Shown piece after piece: positions 35,002 to 43,936 of a DNA stretch of 64,000 bases. Below the pieces are notes generated by a model, which searched no databases, was not told where the DNA came from, and was given only the letters and a program-made list of their open reading frames with translations. Positions within the stretch are counted from its first letter, which is position 1; each line of letters starts with the position of its first letter. Source of the stretch: Novosphingobium sp. (GTDB lineage: Bacteria > Pseudomonadota > Alphaproteobacteria > Sphingomonadales > Sphingomonadaceae); contig JACKKV010000002.1 in the NCBI GenBank assembly GCA_024236235.1, positions 186,001 to 250,000 of the forward strand, given 5' to 3'. A program made the position numbers and the translations under genes.

Positions 35002-35742
35002 TCAGATTCCGGCATACCATTGATAGCCCGAACGATCTTCCCAATAGCCGCCCTTGCCTTGCCCGATCCCGTCAAGCCTGGCTACCGCTTCAATGGCGGT
35101 CAGATATTTGGCCTGCTTGTAGCCGAGCTGGCGTTCCACCCGCATGCGCAGCGGGGCCCCATTGCGGACTGGCAGCGCTTCACCATTCAGCCGGTGCGCG
35201 ATGATGGTTTGTGGATGGAATGCATCGGCAAGGTCGATACTTTCATAGTATGGCTTTCCGGCCAGACGGTCGGCGCAATGGAAGATGATGAAACGCGCCT
35301 CAGGCTTCAGTCCGGCCTGTTCCAGTACCAATGCCAGTTGCGGACCGGTCCATTCTCCGATCGCGCTCCACCCTTCCACACAGTCATGCCGGGTAATCTG
35401 GGTACGCTGGGGCAGAGCTGCGATGTCGGCCAATGACAGGGACAGCGGATTATCCACCAACCCGCGCACCGTCAGCCGCCAGTCCGCAAAACCATTCTGG
35501 ACGGCCGCCTTGTATTCCGCGCTGTCCGGATCGGTAGAGCCGTTGCCACGAAAGAAGGGCGATATGTCGGCCCGGTCATATTCGCGGGCAAGTGCGCCGC
35601 GTCCGCCAAGCAGGCGGTGTGCTTTGCGGTGCCAGTCTTCTGCGGCCGAAAGCAGCGCGTCGCCGGCCTTGCTGTCGGACAGGCGCGAACAAGCGCTGGT
35701 GAACAGCGCGCCGATCCCGGCGATGACCGCCCGCCGCCTCAT
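35002..35742 (-). CDS. Molybdopterin-dependent oxidoreductase (sulfite-oxidase fold)
   Basis: A 246-residue protein with the sulfite-oxidase/MsrP-type molybdopterin fold. The likely Mo-ligand cysteine is in TRHDCVEGWSAIGEWTG, and the later block APLRMRVERQLGYKQAKYL is typical. The N terminus MRRRAVIAGIGALFTSACS has adjacent arginines and a hydrophobic stretch, suggesting Tat export. The frame runs open into the upstream gene, but the ATG at 35742 overlaps the cytochrome stop (ATGA). A membrane cytochrome b directly upstream makes a YedYZ-like pair likely, although the partner is not an MsrQ-like protein. The substrate is unknown. Confidence 0.88.
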   Translation of the reverse strand: MRRRAVIAGIGALFTSACSRLSDSKAGDALLSAAEDWHRKAHRLLGGRGALAREYDRADISPFFRGNGSTDPDSAEYKAAVQNGFADWRLTVRGLVDNPLSLSLADIAALPQRTQITRHDCVEGWSAIGEWTGPQLALVLEQAGLKPEARFIIFHCADRLAGKPYYESIDLADAFHPQTIIAHRLNGEALPVRNGAPLRMRVERQLGYKQAKYLTAIEAVARLDGIGQGKGGYWEDRSGYQWYAGI

Positions 35743-36401
35743 GCCTCGCCTCCGCAGATCATGTCGCGGATCTGCCGGACTGGCCCGGAAAGCAGCACCA
35801 GGGCGATATGGATCACGAAAAAGGCGAAGATCGCCCACGCGGTCAGAAAGTGAATGGACCGCGCGCTCTGCCGTCCAGCGAACATTTCGCTGAGCCACGG
35901 CCATGCCGAATCCATGCCGGGGCTGATCGCCATGCCGGTCGCGATCATCAGTGGCAACAGGATGCCCAGAACCGCCCCATAGGCGAGCTTCTGAAGGAAA
36001 TTGTATTTCGACCCGTGATGCGTGAAGTCGAGCCTGAGATGCTGGACGATGTCGTGCCAGATCGCTGCGGGTCGCCATTCCGCGGTGCTGGTCATGATAT
36101 CGCGTCGGAAATGGCCGTTTAGCATCATCGCTGCCCAGGCGAACAGCAGGCCGATGGCGAAGGGCCAGGCAAGCAGGACATGCCAGTCGCGCGCAGCGGC
36201 CAAATCGTAATGCCCGGGGATTGTCATCCAGCCGGGAAAGCGGGGGACGAACAGCCAGGCATCTTCCGGCGCGAAGCCCCACTCGCCCCAGTAGAGGCGC
36301 CGATGCGCGTTGGAAATATTGAGACCCGACATGAACAGGCCGGTGATGCATGCCAGGTTCAACCAGTGCCACAGACGGGTGGGCAGCGCATGGCGTTTCA
36401 T
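35739..36401 (-). CDS. Cytochrome b561-type membrane protein
   Basis: A 220-residue integral membrane protein with four hydrophobic helices. Candidate haem-ligand histidines occur at LWHWLN, DWHVLL, SIHFLT and VIHIAL, in the pattern of bacterial b-type cytochromes of hydrogenases and formate dehydrogenases. It overlaps both neighbours by ATGA, upstream the SDR gene and downstream the molybdopterin enzyme. It is the probable quinone-linked electron partner of the latter. Confidence 0.9.
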   Translation of the reverse strand: MKRHALPTRLWHWLNLACITGLFMSGLNISNAHRRLYWGEWGFAPEDAWLFVPRFPGWMTIPGHYDLAAARDWHVLLAWPFAIGLLFAWAAMMLNGHFRRDIMTSTAEWRPAAIWHDIVQHLRLDFTHHGSKYNFLQKLAYGAVLGILLPLMIATGMAISPGMDSAWPWLSEMFAGRQSARSIHFLTAWAIFAFFVIHIALVLLSGPVRQIRDMICGGEA

Positions 36402-37162
36402 GCGCCCGCCCTCTCGCGCTCAAGGTAAATCACGTCGCGTGGCTGGTTGAGCAGGTGTTGCCCGGAATCGACGAACAGCAGCGAACCGCTTTCCAGCGCG
36501 CCGCGGGACAGGAACAGGGCTGCATCAGCCACTTCGTCAGGCCCCGTCAGCCGGCCAAGCAGGTTGAGCCGGTGCGAACGTTCCGCCTCGTCAGGAGACT
36601 GGTCGTGGCTGGGAAGGATCGCACCGGGGCACAATCCGTAAATCCTGTCGCCCCTGCGTCGCGGGGCCATCGCCAGCATCGGCACCGTTGCTGCCAGCGC
36701 GTGTTTGCTCATCGTATAGGAGAAGAAATCTGGATTGGGATTGTCCAGCTTCTGGTCAAGCATTTGTATGACGGTGCGCTCGTTGCCGGTGCGCGCATGG
36801 GTGAAGAATGCCTGGGCCATGCGCGCGGCGCTTCCGGCGTTTACCTGCATCGCTTCATCAAAACATGCAGGGTCAAGCCTACTCACCAGATCGTGGCGGA
36901 AGACCGAGGCGTTGTTGACGAGCAGACGGAAGTCATGATGATCGCGCGCCACGCTTTCGACCATCGCCACGCCGCCATCCCAATCATTGAGTTCGGCCTG
37001 TGCAATGCCAGCCGAAGGGAGGCTTGCAGCCAGCTGTTCCGCCTCGTCGCGGGAACTTCCGTAATGGATCACCACATGCCAGCCTGCGGCGGCGAAGGCG
37101 CGGCAGATGGCGGAACCGATCCGCTTTGCTCCGCCCGTCACTAGTATCACAGGTCGTCTCAT
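36398..37162 (-). CDS. SDR oxidoreductase, pteridine-reductase-like
   Basis: A 254-residue short-chain dehydrogenase. The cofactor motif is TGGAKRIG, the TGxxxRxG form of pteridine reductase PTR1 and FolM, rather than the usual TGxxxGxG. The NNAS motif and catalytic YTMSK are intact. Family members reduce dihydropterins with NADPH. It is the first gene of a coupled run whose third product carries a pterin (molybdopterin) cofactor; a functional link is attractive but unproven, and a simple folate/monapterin role is equally possible. Confidence 0.85.
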   Translation of the reverse strand: MRRPVILVTGGAKRIGSAICRAFAAAGWHVVIHYGSSRDEAEQLAASLPSAGIAQAELNDWDGGVAMVESVARDHHDFRLLVNNASVFRHDLVSRLDPACFDEAMQVNAGSAARMAQAFFTHARTGNERTVIQMLDQKLDNPNPDFFSYTMSKHALAATVPMLAMAPRRRGDRIYGLCPGAILPSHDQSPDEAERSHRLNLLGRLTGPDEVADAALFLSRGALESGSLLFVDSGQHLLNQPRDVIYLERERAGA

Positions 37163-37273
37163 CCGCGCGCTTGCCTCTTACTGATGCTATATCCGGCGTC
37201 CGGGCCGCGCAGGTTACATCGGGCGGGCTTGATACCCAACAGGCTTCATGCCGCTATCCTCAGGTTGAGCGTT

Positions 37274-37639
37274 CTAACGGCACTTGAGATCGCCGCGATC
37301 GATCGCCCGCCCCAGCGCGCCGCCGATCACCGCACCCAGGATCGTACCGAGCGTCTTGTCGCCCGGCCCGGCCAGATCATGCCCGGCCAGCGCACCAACC
37401 CCCGCGCCGATCACCAGCCCGGTCGTGCCATTGTCGCGGCGGCAGTAATAGCGTCCGTCTCGCCCGCGCCAGATATATGAATTGCGGGTAATCGGGCGCG
37501 GTTCGACGTAGCGCCCATAGCCGTCATACACATGCTTTTCGCGCGCACCATGCGCAGGTGCCCAAGGCGGCGGGTCAGCCAGCGCGGGGGTGGTGGCGAG
37601 TGCGAGGGCGAGCGGGGCGATGAACAGGGTCTTGCGCAT
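37274..37639 (-). CDS. Secreted glycine-zipper protein (17-kDa antigen-like)
   Basis: A 121-residue protein with a signal peptide (MRKTLFIAPLALALATTPALA). The mature part has a Tyr/Arg-rich region and a glycine-zipper double helix (GLVIGAGVGALAGHDLAG...TILGAVIGGALGRAID) as in rickettsial 17-kDa surface antigen relatives. Two cysteines (YYCRR and LKCR) flank the zipper. It probably resides in the outer membrane or periplasm; the function is unknown. Confidence 0.82.
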   Translation of the reverse strand: MRKTLFIAPLALALATTPALADPPPWAPAHGAREKHVYDGYGRYVEPRPITRNSYIWRGRDGRYYCRRDNGTTGLVIGAGVGALAGHDLAGPGDKTLGTILGAVIGGALGRAIDRGDLKCR

Positions 37640-37735
37640 GATACGCTCCTTTGCGTTGAACAGTTTCGCGCCACTCTCTCCCGTTGCGGATGAACGGCGG
37701 ATTGCTGGCAGCGGCGAGTTGCCGCTCGCACGCGA

Positions 37736-38980
37736 TCAGCGGAGCGCAGCCTCTTTTTCCGCATAGAGCCGTTCCAGTTCCGCGCGGCTTTTCTTTTCCG
37801 CTGCGGTCTTCAGCTGGCCGCAGGCGGCATCGATATCACGCCCGCGCGGGGTGCGGACCGGGGCCGAGATCCCCGCCTCGAAGATGAGGTCGGAAAAACG
37901 TTTCACCCGTTCAGGCGTGGAGCATTCATAGGGTGCGCCGGGCCAGGGATTGAAGGGGATCAGATTGACCTTGGCCGGCAATTTGTAGTGCTTGAGCAGT
38001 CGCACCAGTTCATGCGCGTCGGCGTCGGTGTCATTCTTGTCCTTCAGCATGACATATTCAAAGGTGATGCGCCGGGCGTTGGAGGCGCCGGGGTAATCGG
38101 CACAGGCCTGCAACAGTTGCTCGATGCCGAACTTCTTGTTGATCGGCACGATTTCGTCGCGCACCTCCTTGGTGACCGCGTGAAGCGAGACTGCCAGGTT
38201 GACGCCGATTTCCTGCCCGCAGCGTTCCATCATCGGCACGACGCCGCTGGTCGACAGGGTGATGCGCCGTTTGGACAGGGCCAGACCGTCGCCGTCCATC
38301 ACCAGCTTCAGCGCATCGCGGACATTGTCGAAATTATACAGCGGCTCGCCCATGCCCATCATCACGATATTGGTCAGCAGGCGGCCGTCAGCGGTATATT
38401 CCGCCTCGCTCTCGTCATCCGGCAGATCCATGCGCCCCTTGGGCCATTCGCCCAGCGCATCGCGCGCCAGCATCACCTGGCCGACGATTTCGCCCGGTGT
38501 CAGGTTGCGCACCAGCCGCATGGTTCCGGTGTGGCAGAACCGGCAATTGAGGGTGCAGCCTACCTGGCTGGACACGCACAGCGTGCCGCGATCGGCGTCG
38601 GGGATGAACACCATTTCGAAATCATGGTCATCGGCCGTGCGCAGCAACCATTTGCGCGTGCCATCGGTGGAATGCTGCGCCTCTATCACTTCGGGGCGAC
38701 CGATGACGAAACGCTCGCCCAGCCAGGGACGCATGGTCTTGGCGATATCCGTCATCGGCTCGAAATCAGTGACGCCGCGATGATACAGCCAGTGGAACAC
38801 CTGCTTGGCGCGCAGCCGGGCCTGTTTTGTATCTAACCCGGCGCTGGCGAACAGTTCGGCAATGCGCGGGCGCGGCAGGCCGAGCAGGTCCACGCGGCCA
38901 TCGGCGCGCGGCGTGATATCGCGCGGGACAGGAACCGGGTCCAGCTGGCCCGGGATCGGCATGAGAGCGGTGTCTGGCAT
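37736..38980 (-). CDS. rlmN: 23S rRNA (adenine2503-C2)/tRNA-A37 methyltransferase
   Basis: Radical-SAM enzyme methylating C2 of A2503 in 23S rRNA and A37 in some tRNAs. The [4Fe-4S] cysteines are in GCTLNCRFC. The catalytic cysteines of the family correspond to the C-terminal RDIDAACGQL and one earlier. GMGEPLYNFDNV is also present. At 414 residues it is slightly longer than average because of N-terminal and C-terminal extensions. It lies 37 bases after the ialB-like gene and probably ends the slt-greB-ialB-rlmN run. Confidence 0.97.
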   Translation of the reverse strand: MPDTALMPIPGQLDPVPVPRDITPRADGRVDLLGLPRPRIAELFASAGLDTKQARLRAKQVFHWLYHRGVTDFEPMTDIAKTMRPWLGERFVIGRPEVIEAQHSTDGTRKWLLRTADDHDFEMVFIPDADRGTLCVSSQVGCTLNCRFCHTGTMRLVRNLTPGEIVGQVMLARDALGEWPKGRMDLPDDESEAEYTADGRLLTNIVMMGMGEPLYNFDNVRDALKLVMDGDGLALSKRRITLSTSGVVPMMERCGQEIGVNLAVSLHAVTKEVRDEIVPINKKFGIEQLLQACADYPGASNARRITFEYVMLKDKNDTDADAHELVRLLKHYKLPAKVNLIPFNPWPGAPYECSTPERVKRFSDLIFEAGISAPVRTPRGRDIDAACGQLKTAAEKKSRAELERLYAEKEAALR

Positions 38981-39017
38981 GATTGCTGGACTTTATAGGG
39001 AATGGTGCAGCGATTTG

Positions 39018-39521
39018 CTAGCGAATCCGCGCGCAGCCGACCATGGCCGCGTCCATCGCGGTGGCTGCGCCAGACAGATCGAAGCTGTTGGAAAAGCGGC
39101 GTCCGCGATGATCTGTCGCATTCACGATCATGGTTCCGGCAGAACGCATGGCCGCGATAATGGCGGCATCCATGCGCTTGTCCTGCGCCCATGCATCGCC
39201 GCCACCACCGACCAGGGTAAAGCGTTCCCGGCCGAGGATAAGCGTGATCGGCTGGGTGGCTGACAACTTGCGCGACAGGCGCACATGCAACTGGCTGCGA
39301 ATGCCGCGCCGCGGCCACGTCCCGACGCTGGCGAAGGGTTCATAGTCGCGCTCCAGAGTGCTGGGTTCGGCCATGGCAATGGCGTAGCAGCGCGGCACGC
39401 TCGTATCGCGAAACGCGCCCCAATTGCCGAATACGCCAAGGCTGTCGCGTGCGCTGGCTGGCGCACACAGGCAGGCGGCCAGCGCTGCGGCGATCAGGAC
39501 GCGACTGCGTGGCCTAGGCAT
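39018..39521 (-). CDS. IalB-like secreted protein
   Basis: A 167-residue protein with a signal peptide (MPRPRSRVLIAAALAACLCAPASA). The mature start SLGVFGNWGAFRD followed by RCYAIAM is the beginning of invasion-associated locus B family proteins, which are small periplasmic proteins of unknown biochemical role. Its ATG lies within the end of greB (8-base overlap), so translation is probably coupled to greB. Confidence 0.78.
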   Translation of the reverse strand: MPRPRSRVLIAAALAACLCAPASARDSLGVFGNWGAFRDTSVPRCYAIAMAEPSTLERDYEPFASVGTWPRRGIRSQLHVRLSRKLSATQPITLILGRERFTLVGGGGDAWAQDKRMDAAIIAAMRSAGTMIVNATDHRGRRFSNSFDLSGAATAMDAAMVGCARIR

Positions 39522-39993
39522 AGTCGATCGCCACCACTTCCCACTCCTTCGCGCCGCCCGGCAGGCGAACCGTGCGCAGATCGCCCACCGTCGCCCCGCG
39601 CAGCGCGCGCGCCATCGGGCTGGACCATCCGATCAGTCCCTTGCCCGCGTCCTGTTCATCGTCGCCAACCAGTGTCACGAATTTCCGGTTATCATCCTCA
39701 TCGGCCAGCGTCACCGTGGCGCCGAAGAATGCGCGGGTCCGATCGACTTGCAGGGCGGGGTCAATCACCCTGGCCGCCTTCATCCGTCTTGCAAGATGCG
39801 CAAGCTCGCGGTCAATCTCGCGCATGCGCTTGCGGCCATAAAGGTAATCGCCATTCTCGCTGCGATCGCCATTGCCCGCTGCCCAGCTGACAATTTCCAC
39901 GATCCTTGGCCGTTCATTGCCAAGCAGGTGATCGTAACGGGCCTTCAGTGCGGCAAGACCCGCCGGGGTAATCGGATTGCCATCTGCTTTCAT
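39514..39993 (-). CDS. greB: Transcription elongation factor GreB
   Basis: Stimulates transcript cleavage by backtracked RNA polymerase. The 159-residue protein has the N-terminal coiled coil (ITPAGLAALKARYDHLLGNERPRIVEIV, with acidic tip residues around GDRSENGDY) and the FKBP-like C-terminal domain (SSPMARALRGATVGD). YLYGRKRMREIDREL distinguishes it from GreA and fits GreB. It lies 18 bases after the lytic transglycosylase gene. Confidence 0.94.
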   Translation of the reverse strand: MKADGNPITPAGLAALKARYDHLLGNERPRIVEIVSWAAGNGDRSENGDYLYGRKRMREIDRELAHLARRMKAARVIDPALQVDRTRAFFGATVTLADEDDNRKFVTLVGDDEQDAGKGLIGWSSPMARALRGATVGDLRTVRLPGGAKEWEVVAIDYA

Positions 39994-40011
39994 GCGATAT
40001 TGCTGCGCCGG

Positions 40012-41982
40012 TCACCCCGGTGTCCGCTTGCCCAGAAACCAGCTGATCCCTTTCGGCCCGCCATAGCCTGCCTTGTCGGGGTTCATCTGCTGATAGACCA
40101 CCGCATTTTCCAGCACACGCTGCACATAATTGCGGGTTTCGTAGATGGGAATGTCCTCGATCCAGCGGATCCAGTCCAGTCCGCCCGAACGCGGATCACC
40201 ATTGGCACGCAGCCATTTGTTCACATTGCCGGGGCCGGCGTTATAGGCCGCGACCGCCAGCGGATAGCTGCCCCCGTAGTAATCCATCATCCGCGCGAAA
40301 TAACCGCTGCCAAGCCGGATATTGTAATCCGCATCGCTAATCAGGGAGGCGCTGAGGTAGGCCATGCCCAGCTTGCCCGCCTGTTCGCGCGCGGTGCCCG
40401 GCATCAGTTGCATCAGCCCGCGCGCGCCCGCGTGGCTGATGGCATTCTGGGCGAACTGGCTTTCCTGGCGGGTGATGGCATGCGCCATTGTCCAGTCAGT
40501 GCCGGGCGGAGTGGGAATGGTCGGGAAGGCGTGAGCGTGGAAATCGTCGTAGCCGTGTTCCTGCGCCTTTTCACCATTGATGACCGCCAGATCGCGGCGG
40601 CCAAGGCTCTGCGCCAGTTCTGCGACCAGAACATGTTCGGCTTCATTGCTCGCCTGGTCGGCAATCTCGCGGAAGAAGCGCACGGATGTGCTCCATGGAG
40701 CCTGACGTGCCGCTTCGCGCACGGCTGCGGCGATCGGGCGGGCATAGAACGCGGCGCGTTCCTCTCGCGTCGGGATCGCATCCGGTTCGCGTTTCAGGCT
40801 GGGTATCGGCTTGCCGAGCCGTTCCAGTGCCAGCATCCCGTAGAACTGATCGGGATAGGCGATGGCCATTGAAAAATACTTCTGCGCCGCAGCAGAATCG
40901 CCCGCATTCGATGCGGCCAGTCCGGCCCAGTAAAAGCCCTTGGAACGCGTCTGCGGGGTCCGTGCCGCCGCTCCATAGCGGTAGAACAGCGGCGCGGCGG
41001 ATGCCGGGTCGTTCAGGGTCCACAGCGCCTTGGTGCCGCCCAGCCACATCAGCGAGGTGTAATCGTCACGCAGGCCATAGGACATGGCGCTGATATCGGT
41101 GCCCGGGGCAAACGCATCGTCGATCGAGGCTGCAATGCGCATGGCAGGAAGGGCCGCAGCGGCTCGCGCGGTGACCAGCAACTCTTCAACCCAGTCCGCC
41201 TGATCGTGCGGCAGGCTGGCAAGCGGTGGCCGGGTGGCGAGCAGGTTGACCGCATCGTAGGTGCGGCCGCTCTTGCGCATCTGCCGGACGATATTGAAGA
41301 TGTAGCCAGGATCACGCAGGGCGCTGTCGGGAACACTGATGCCCAGCGCGTCCGGATTGCTGCCTTGCGCGGCAGAGAGGCGCGCCATGAAGGTTTGGCG
41401 CGTGTTCGGGCTAACGTAAGCAAGCTGGCGTTGCGCCGCTATCGTGTCGCGCTGCCATAGCAGCGCATCCATCCGGGCGTCATGATCGTCAGCGGACAGG
41501 CGATTGGCGAACATCGAGAAAATGGTCGCCTCCGCTGTCGCGCTCAGGCTGCCGCCGCGCCACGCCGCGCGCGCCATCTCATAGGCTTCGGGCCGTTGCA
41601 ACGCCGCCAGTGCGATCGCATAGCTTCCCCGGGCCGGATTGGTGAGCGGTGGAAACCTGTCAAAATATGCGGCAGTGCGGCTGGCGGGAACGTCCTGCTG
41701 CTGCAGCTTGCCTTCGGCATAGCCGCGCAGCTTCGCTTCAAGCGGGAAGCCGGGGTAAGTCAGCAGGAAATTGGCGTAATCGTCAAAGCCGAACGCGGCG
41801 GAGGATGTGAGCTGTTCCCAGCGGGAGATGGCCTGCGCCATCTGCCCGGGCTGGCTGGCGACAAGCGATGCGCGCGCGGCATCCCACGACCCCGCATCGG
41901 TTACATTGGGCGGCGCGGACGCGGTCAGCAGCGGGGCCACCAGCATGGTTGCGATCAGTGGAAAGCGGAGCATGCTGGACAT
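40012..41982 (-). CDS. slt: Soluble lytic murein transglycosylase
   Basis: Periplasmic muramidase cleaving peptidoglycan glycan strands to 1,6-anhydromuropeptides. The 656-residue protein has a signal peptide (MLRFPLIATMLVAPLLTASA), a long helical superhelical U-domain, and the C-terminal SLT domain with catalytic Glu in TRQESQFAQNAISHAGARGLMQLMPGTA and AYNAGPGNV. ATG 41982 begins the signal peptide; the frame is open to 42393 but there it lies opposite dapA and is a shadow. It is divergent from dapA with about 100 bases between starts. Confidence 0.94.
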   Translation of the reverse strand: MSSMLRFPLIATMLVAPLLTASAPPNVTDAGSWDAARASLVASQPGQMAQAISRWEQLTSSAAFGFDDYANFLLTYPGFPLEAKLRGYAEGKLQQQDVPASRTAAYFDRFPPLTNPARGSYAIALAALQRPEAYEMARAAWRGGSLSATAEATIFSMFANRLSADDHDARMDALLWQRDTIAAQRQLAYVSPNTRQTFMARLSAAQGSNPDALGISVPDSALRDPGYIFNIVRQMRKSGRTYDAVNLLATRPPLASLPHDQADWVEELLVTARAAAALPAMRIAASIDDAFAPGTDISAMSYGLRDDYTSLMWLGGTKALWTLNDPASAAPLFYRYGAAARTPQTRSKGFYWAGLAASNAGDSAAAQKYFSMAIAYPDQFYGMLALERLGKPIPSLKREPDAIPTREERAAFYARPIAAAVREAARQAPWSTSVRFFREIADQASNEAEHVLVAELAQSLGRRDLAVINGEKAQEHGYDDFHAHAFPTIPTPPGTDWTMAHAITRQESQFAQNAISHAGARGLMQLMPGTAREQAGKLGMAYLSASLISDADYNIRLGSGYFARMMDYYGGSYPLAVAAYNAGPGNVNKWLRANGDPRSGGLDWIRWIEDIPIYETRNYVQRVLENAVVYQQMNPDKAGYGGPKGISWFLGKRTPG

Positions 41983-42085
41983 TTTGGTCTTTGGCTCCTT
42001 ATCAGGCGCTGAACACAAACCCTTGGCGGGCACGGAATCGGACGATCCGTTTTCCATACATGGGGCAGATGATGAGGCGAAGTCC

Positions 42086-42961
42086 ATGTTTTCCGGTTCT
42101 ATTCCGGCGCTTGTAACCCCTTTTCGCGATGAATCGTTTGATGAGAGCGCTTTCCGGCGCCTTGTCGAATGGCAGATCGAAAGCGGATCGTCGGCGCTGG
42201 TCCCCTGCGGAACGACGGGTGAATCGCCCACGCTCAGCCATGAAGAGCACCGCCGCGTCACGGAAATCTGCATCGAAGTGGCGGGGGGCAGGGTGCCGGT
42301 CATCGCCGGTGCAGGGTCGAATTCGACAGCGGAAGCCATCAGCCTTGCCCGCCATGCGGAGCAGGCGGGGGCGAGCGGGGTGCTGGTTGTCACGCCCTAT
42401 TACAACAAGCCTAATCAGGAAGGCATGTACCGCCATTTCAAGGCAGTGAACGATGCCATCTCCATTCCGATCATCGTTTACAATATTCCCGGTCGTTCGA
42501 TCGTCGACCTGAATGTTGAAACCATGGCCCGACTGGCGCAGCTGTCCAATATCGCCGGGGTCAAGGATGCGACCGGCGAGATTGAGCGGGTGTCCGATTA
42601 CCGCAAGGCGATTGGCAACCGGTTCTGCCAGCTTTCGGGTTGCGACGAATCGGCGTTGGGTCATTTTGCGCATGGCGGGGTGGGTTGCATTTCCGTCACC
42701 GCCAATGTCGCACCCGGTCTTTGCGCCGAATTTCAGCGGGCCTGCGCTGTCGGCGATATGGGGCATGCGCGGGAATTGCACGACCGGTTGCATCCGCTGC
42801 ATCGCGCGCTGTTCACTGACACCTCGCCCGGTCCGGTAAAATATGCGATGTCGCGCGTGCTGGACTGGATGAGTGCCGAAGTCCGCTTGCCGGTTATCCC
42901 CTGCAGCGATGCCTCGCGTACCGCAGTGGATGCGGGCCTCGCCCATGCGGGCCTGACCTGA
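42086..42961 (+). CDS. dapA: 4-hydroxy-tetrahydrodipicolinate synthase
   Basis: Condenses pyruvate with aspartate semialdehyde, the first committed step of lysine and diaminopimelate synthesis. The 291-residue TIM barrel is full length. Catalytic residues are visible: CGTTGESPTL (Thr43, Thr44), the Tyr of YNIPGRS and the Schiff-base Lys of GVKDATGE. ATG 42086 has GAGG about eight bases before it; an open frame upstream lies in the slt promoter region. In many alphaproteobacteria smpB follows dapA directly, whereas here two minus-strand genes intervene. Confidence 0.97.
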   Translation: MFSGSIPALVTPFRDESFDESAFRRLVEWQIESGSSALVPCGTTGESPTLSHEEHRRVTEICIEVAGGRVPVIAGAGSNSTAEAISLARHAEQAGASGVLVVTPYYNKPNQEGMYRHFKAVNDAISIPIIVYNIPGRSIVDLNVETMARLAQLSNIAGVKDATGEIERVSDYRKAIGNRFCQLSGCDESALGHFAHGGVGCISVTANVAPGLCAEFQRACAVGDMGHARELHDRLHPLHRALFTDTSPGPVKYAMSRVLDWMSAEVRLPVIPCSDASRTAVDAGLAHAGLT

Positions 42962-42979
42962 GCTGCTGCGGGCGAAGTT

Positions 42980-43852
42980 TCAGAGCAGCACTTTCGCCAG
43001 TTTTTCGACCAGCGCGATTTCGGGCTTTTCGCTGTCTGTCAGCACCTGAATGCAGACATGGTCCGCCCCGGCGGTGAAATGGGCTTCGATTCGCTCCGCA
43101 ATCTTTTCGTTCCCGCCCCAGGCGATGTTGGCATCGATCAGGCGGTCCGACCCCCCATTGGCGAAATCCGCGTCCTCGAAACCCAACCTGCGCCAGTTGT
43201 TGCAGTAATTTGGCAGCAGCGTGTAGAATCCGAAATTCCTGCGGGCGATGTCACGCGCCTTTTCGGGGTCAGTTTCATCGACGACCATCTGTTCCACGCA
43301 CAGCAACTTGCCGCTCCCCAGAATGGTCCGTGCTTCGCGGGTGTGTTCGGGTGTGACATTGTACGGCAGAGCACCATCCGCCGTGTCGCGCGCAAGGCCC
43401 AGCATCTTCGGGCCGAGCGCCGCAAGCACCGTCAGTGGCGGCTCCGCAGGCGGGACCGAACCATATTCGCATGCCGCCATCGCATCGCGATATGCCCGCA
43501 TTGCGGCAATGGGTTTGCCATAGTCATGGCCGCGCAGATCAGTCACCAACGGCTTGTGCGACACACCCAGTCCCAGCAGGAAGCGCCCGCCTGACTGTTC
43601 GTTCAGCCCCTGCTGAGCTGCAAATGTAGCCTGGGCATCACGGGCGTAAATGTTGGCGATGCCAGTGCCCACGATGAGCCGTTCAGTGCTGGCGAGCAGC
43701 CAGGCGGCTGATGCCATGGCGTTGCGCCCGCGCGCTTCTGGAAACCACAGGGCGCAATATCCTGCGGCTTCCGTCCGCTTTGCGAAATCAGCCGTTTCGA
43801 GTGAACTCAATCCCTCAAGATTGGCCCAGATACCCAGCCTTCCCAGTTGCAT
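42980..43852 (-). CDS. LLM-class F420-dependent-type oxidoreductase
   Basis: A 290-residue TIM-barrel protein of the luciferase-like monooxygenase superfamily, in the subgroup annotated as F420-dependent. Typical segments are EAAGYCALWFPEARGRN, IVGTGIANIYARDAQ and GGRFLLGLGVSHKPLV. Whether the cofactor is F420 or FMN cannot be decided; no F420 synthesis gene is in the window. It has a good ribosome site (GGGGAG). It is 84 bases downstream of the TonB receptor on the same strand, so they may be cotranscribed. Confidence 0.88.
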   Translation of the reverse strand: MQLGRLGIWANLEGLSSLETADFAKRTEAAGYCALWFPEARGRNAMASAAWLLASTERLIVGTGIANIYARDAQATFAAQQGLNEQSGGRFLLGLGVSHKPLVTDLRGHDYGKPIAAMRAYRDAMAACEYGSVPPAEPPLTVLAALGPKMLGLARDTADGALPYNVTPEHTREARTILGSGKLLCVEQMVVDETDPEKARDIARRNFGFYTLLPNYCNNWRRLGFEDADFANGGSDRLIDANIAWGGNEKIAERIEAHFTAGADHVCIQVLTDSEKPEIALVEKLAKVLL

Positions 43853-43936
43853 TGCACTCTCCCCATTGGAAGGTGATCATGCCGTCGGGAACACGGATCC
43901 GTCAATCGGCGTGCGCACAGCCTGGCAATGTCATGT

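Noticed and set aside
35743..36423. N-terminal extension of the molybdopterin oxidoreductase
   Set aside because: The open frame is the shadow of the cytochrome b gene on the same strand in another frame; the ATG at 35742 with its ATGA overlap is the real start.
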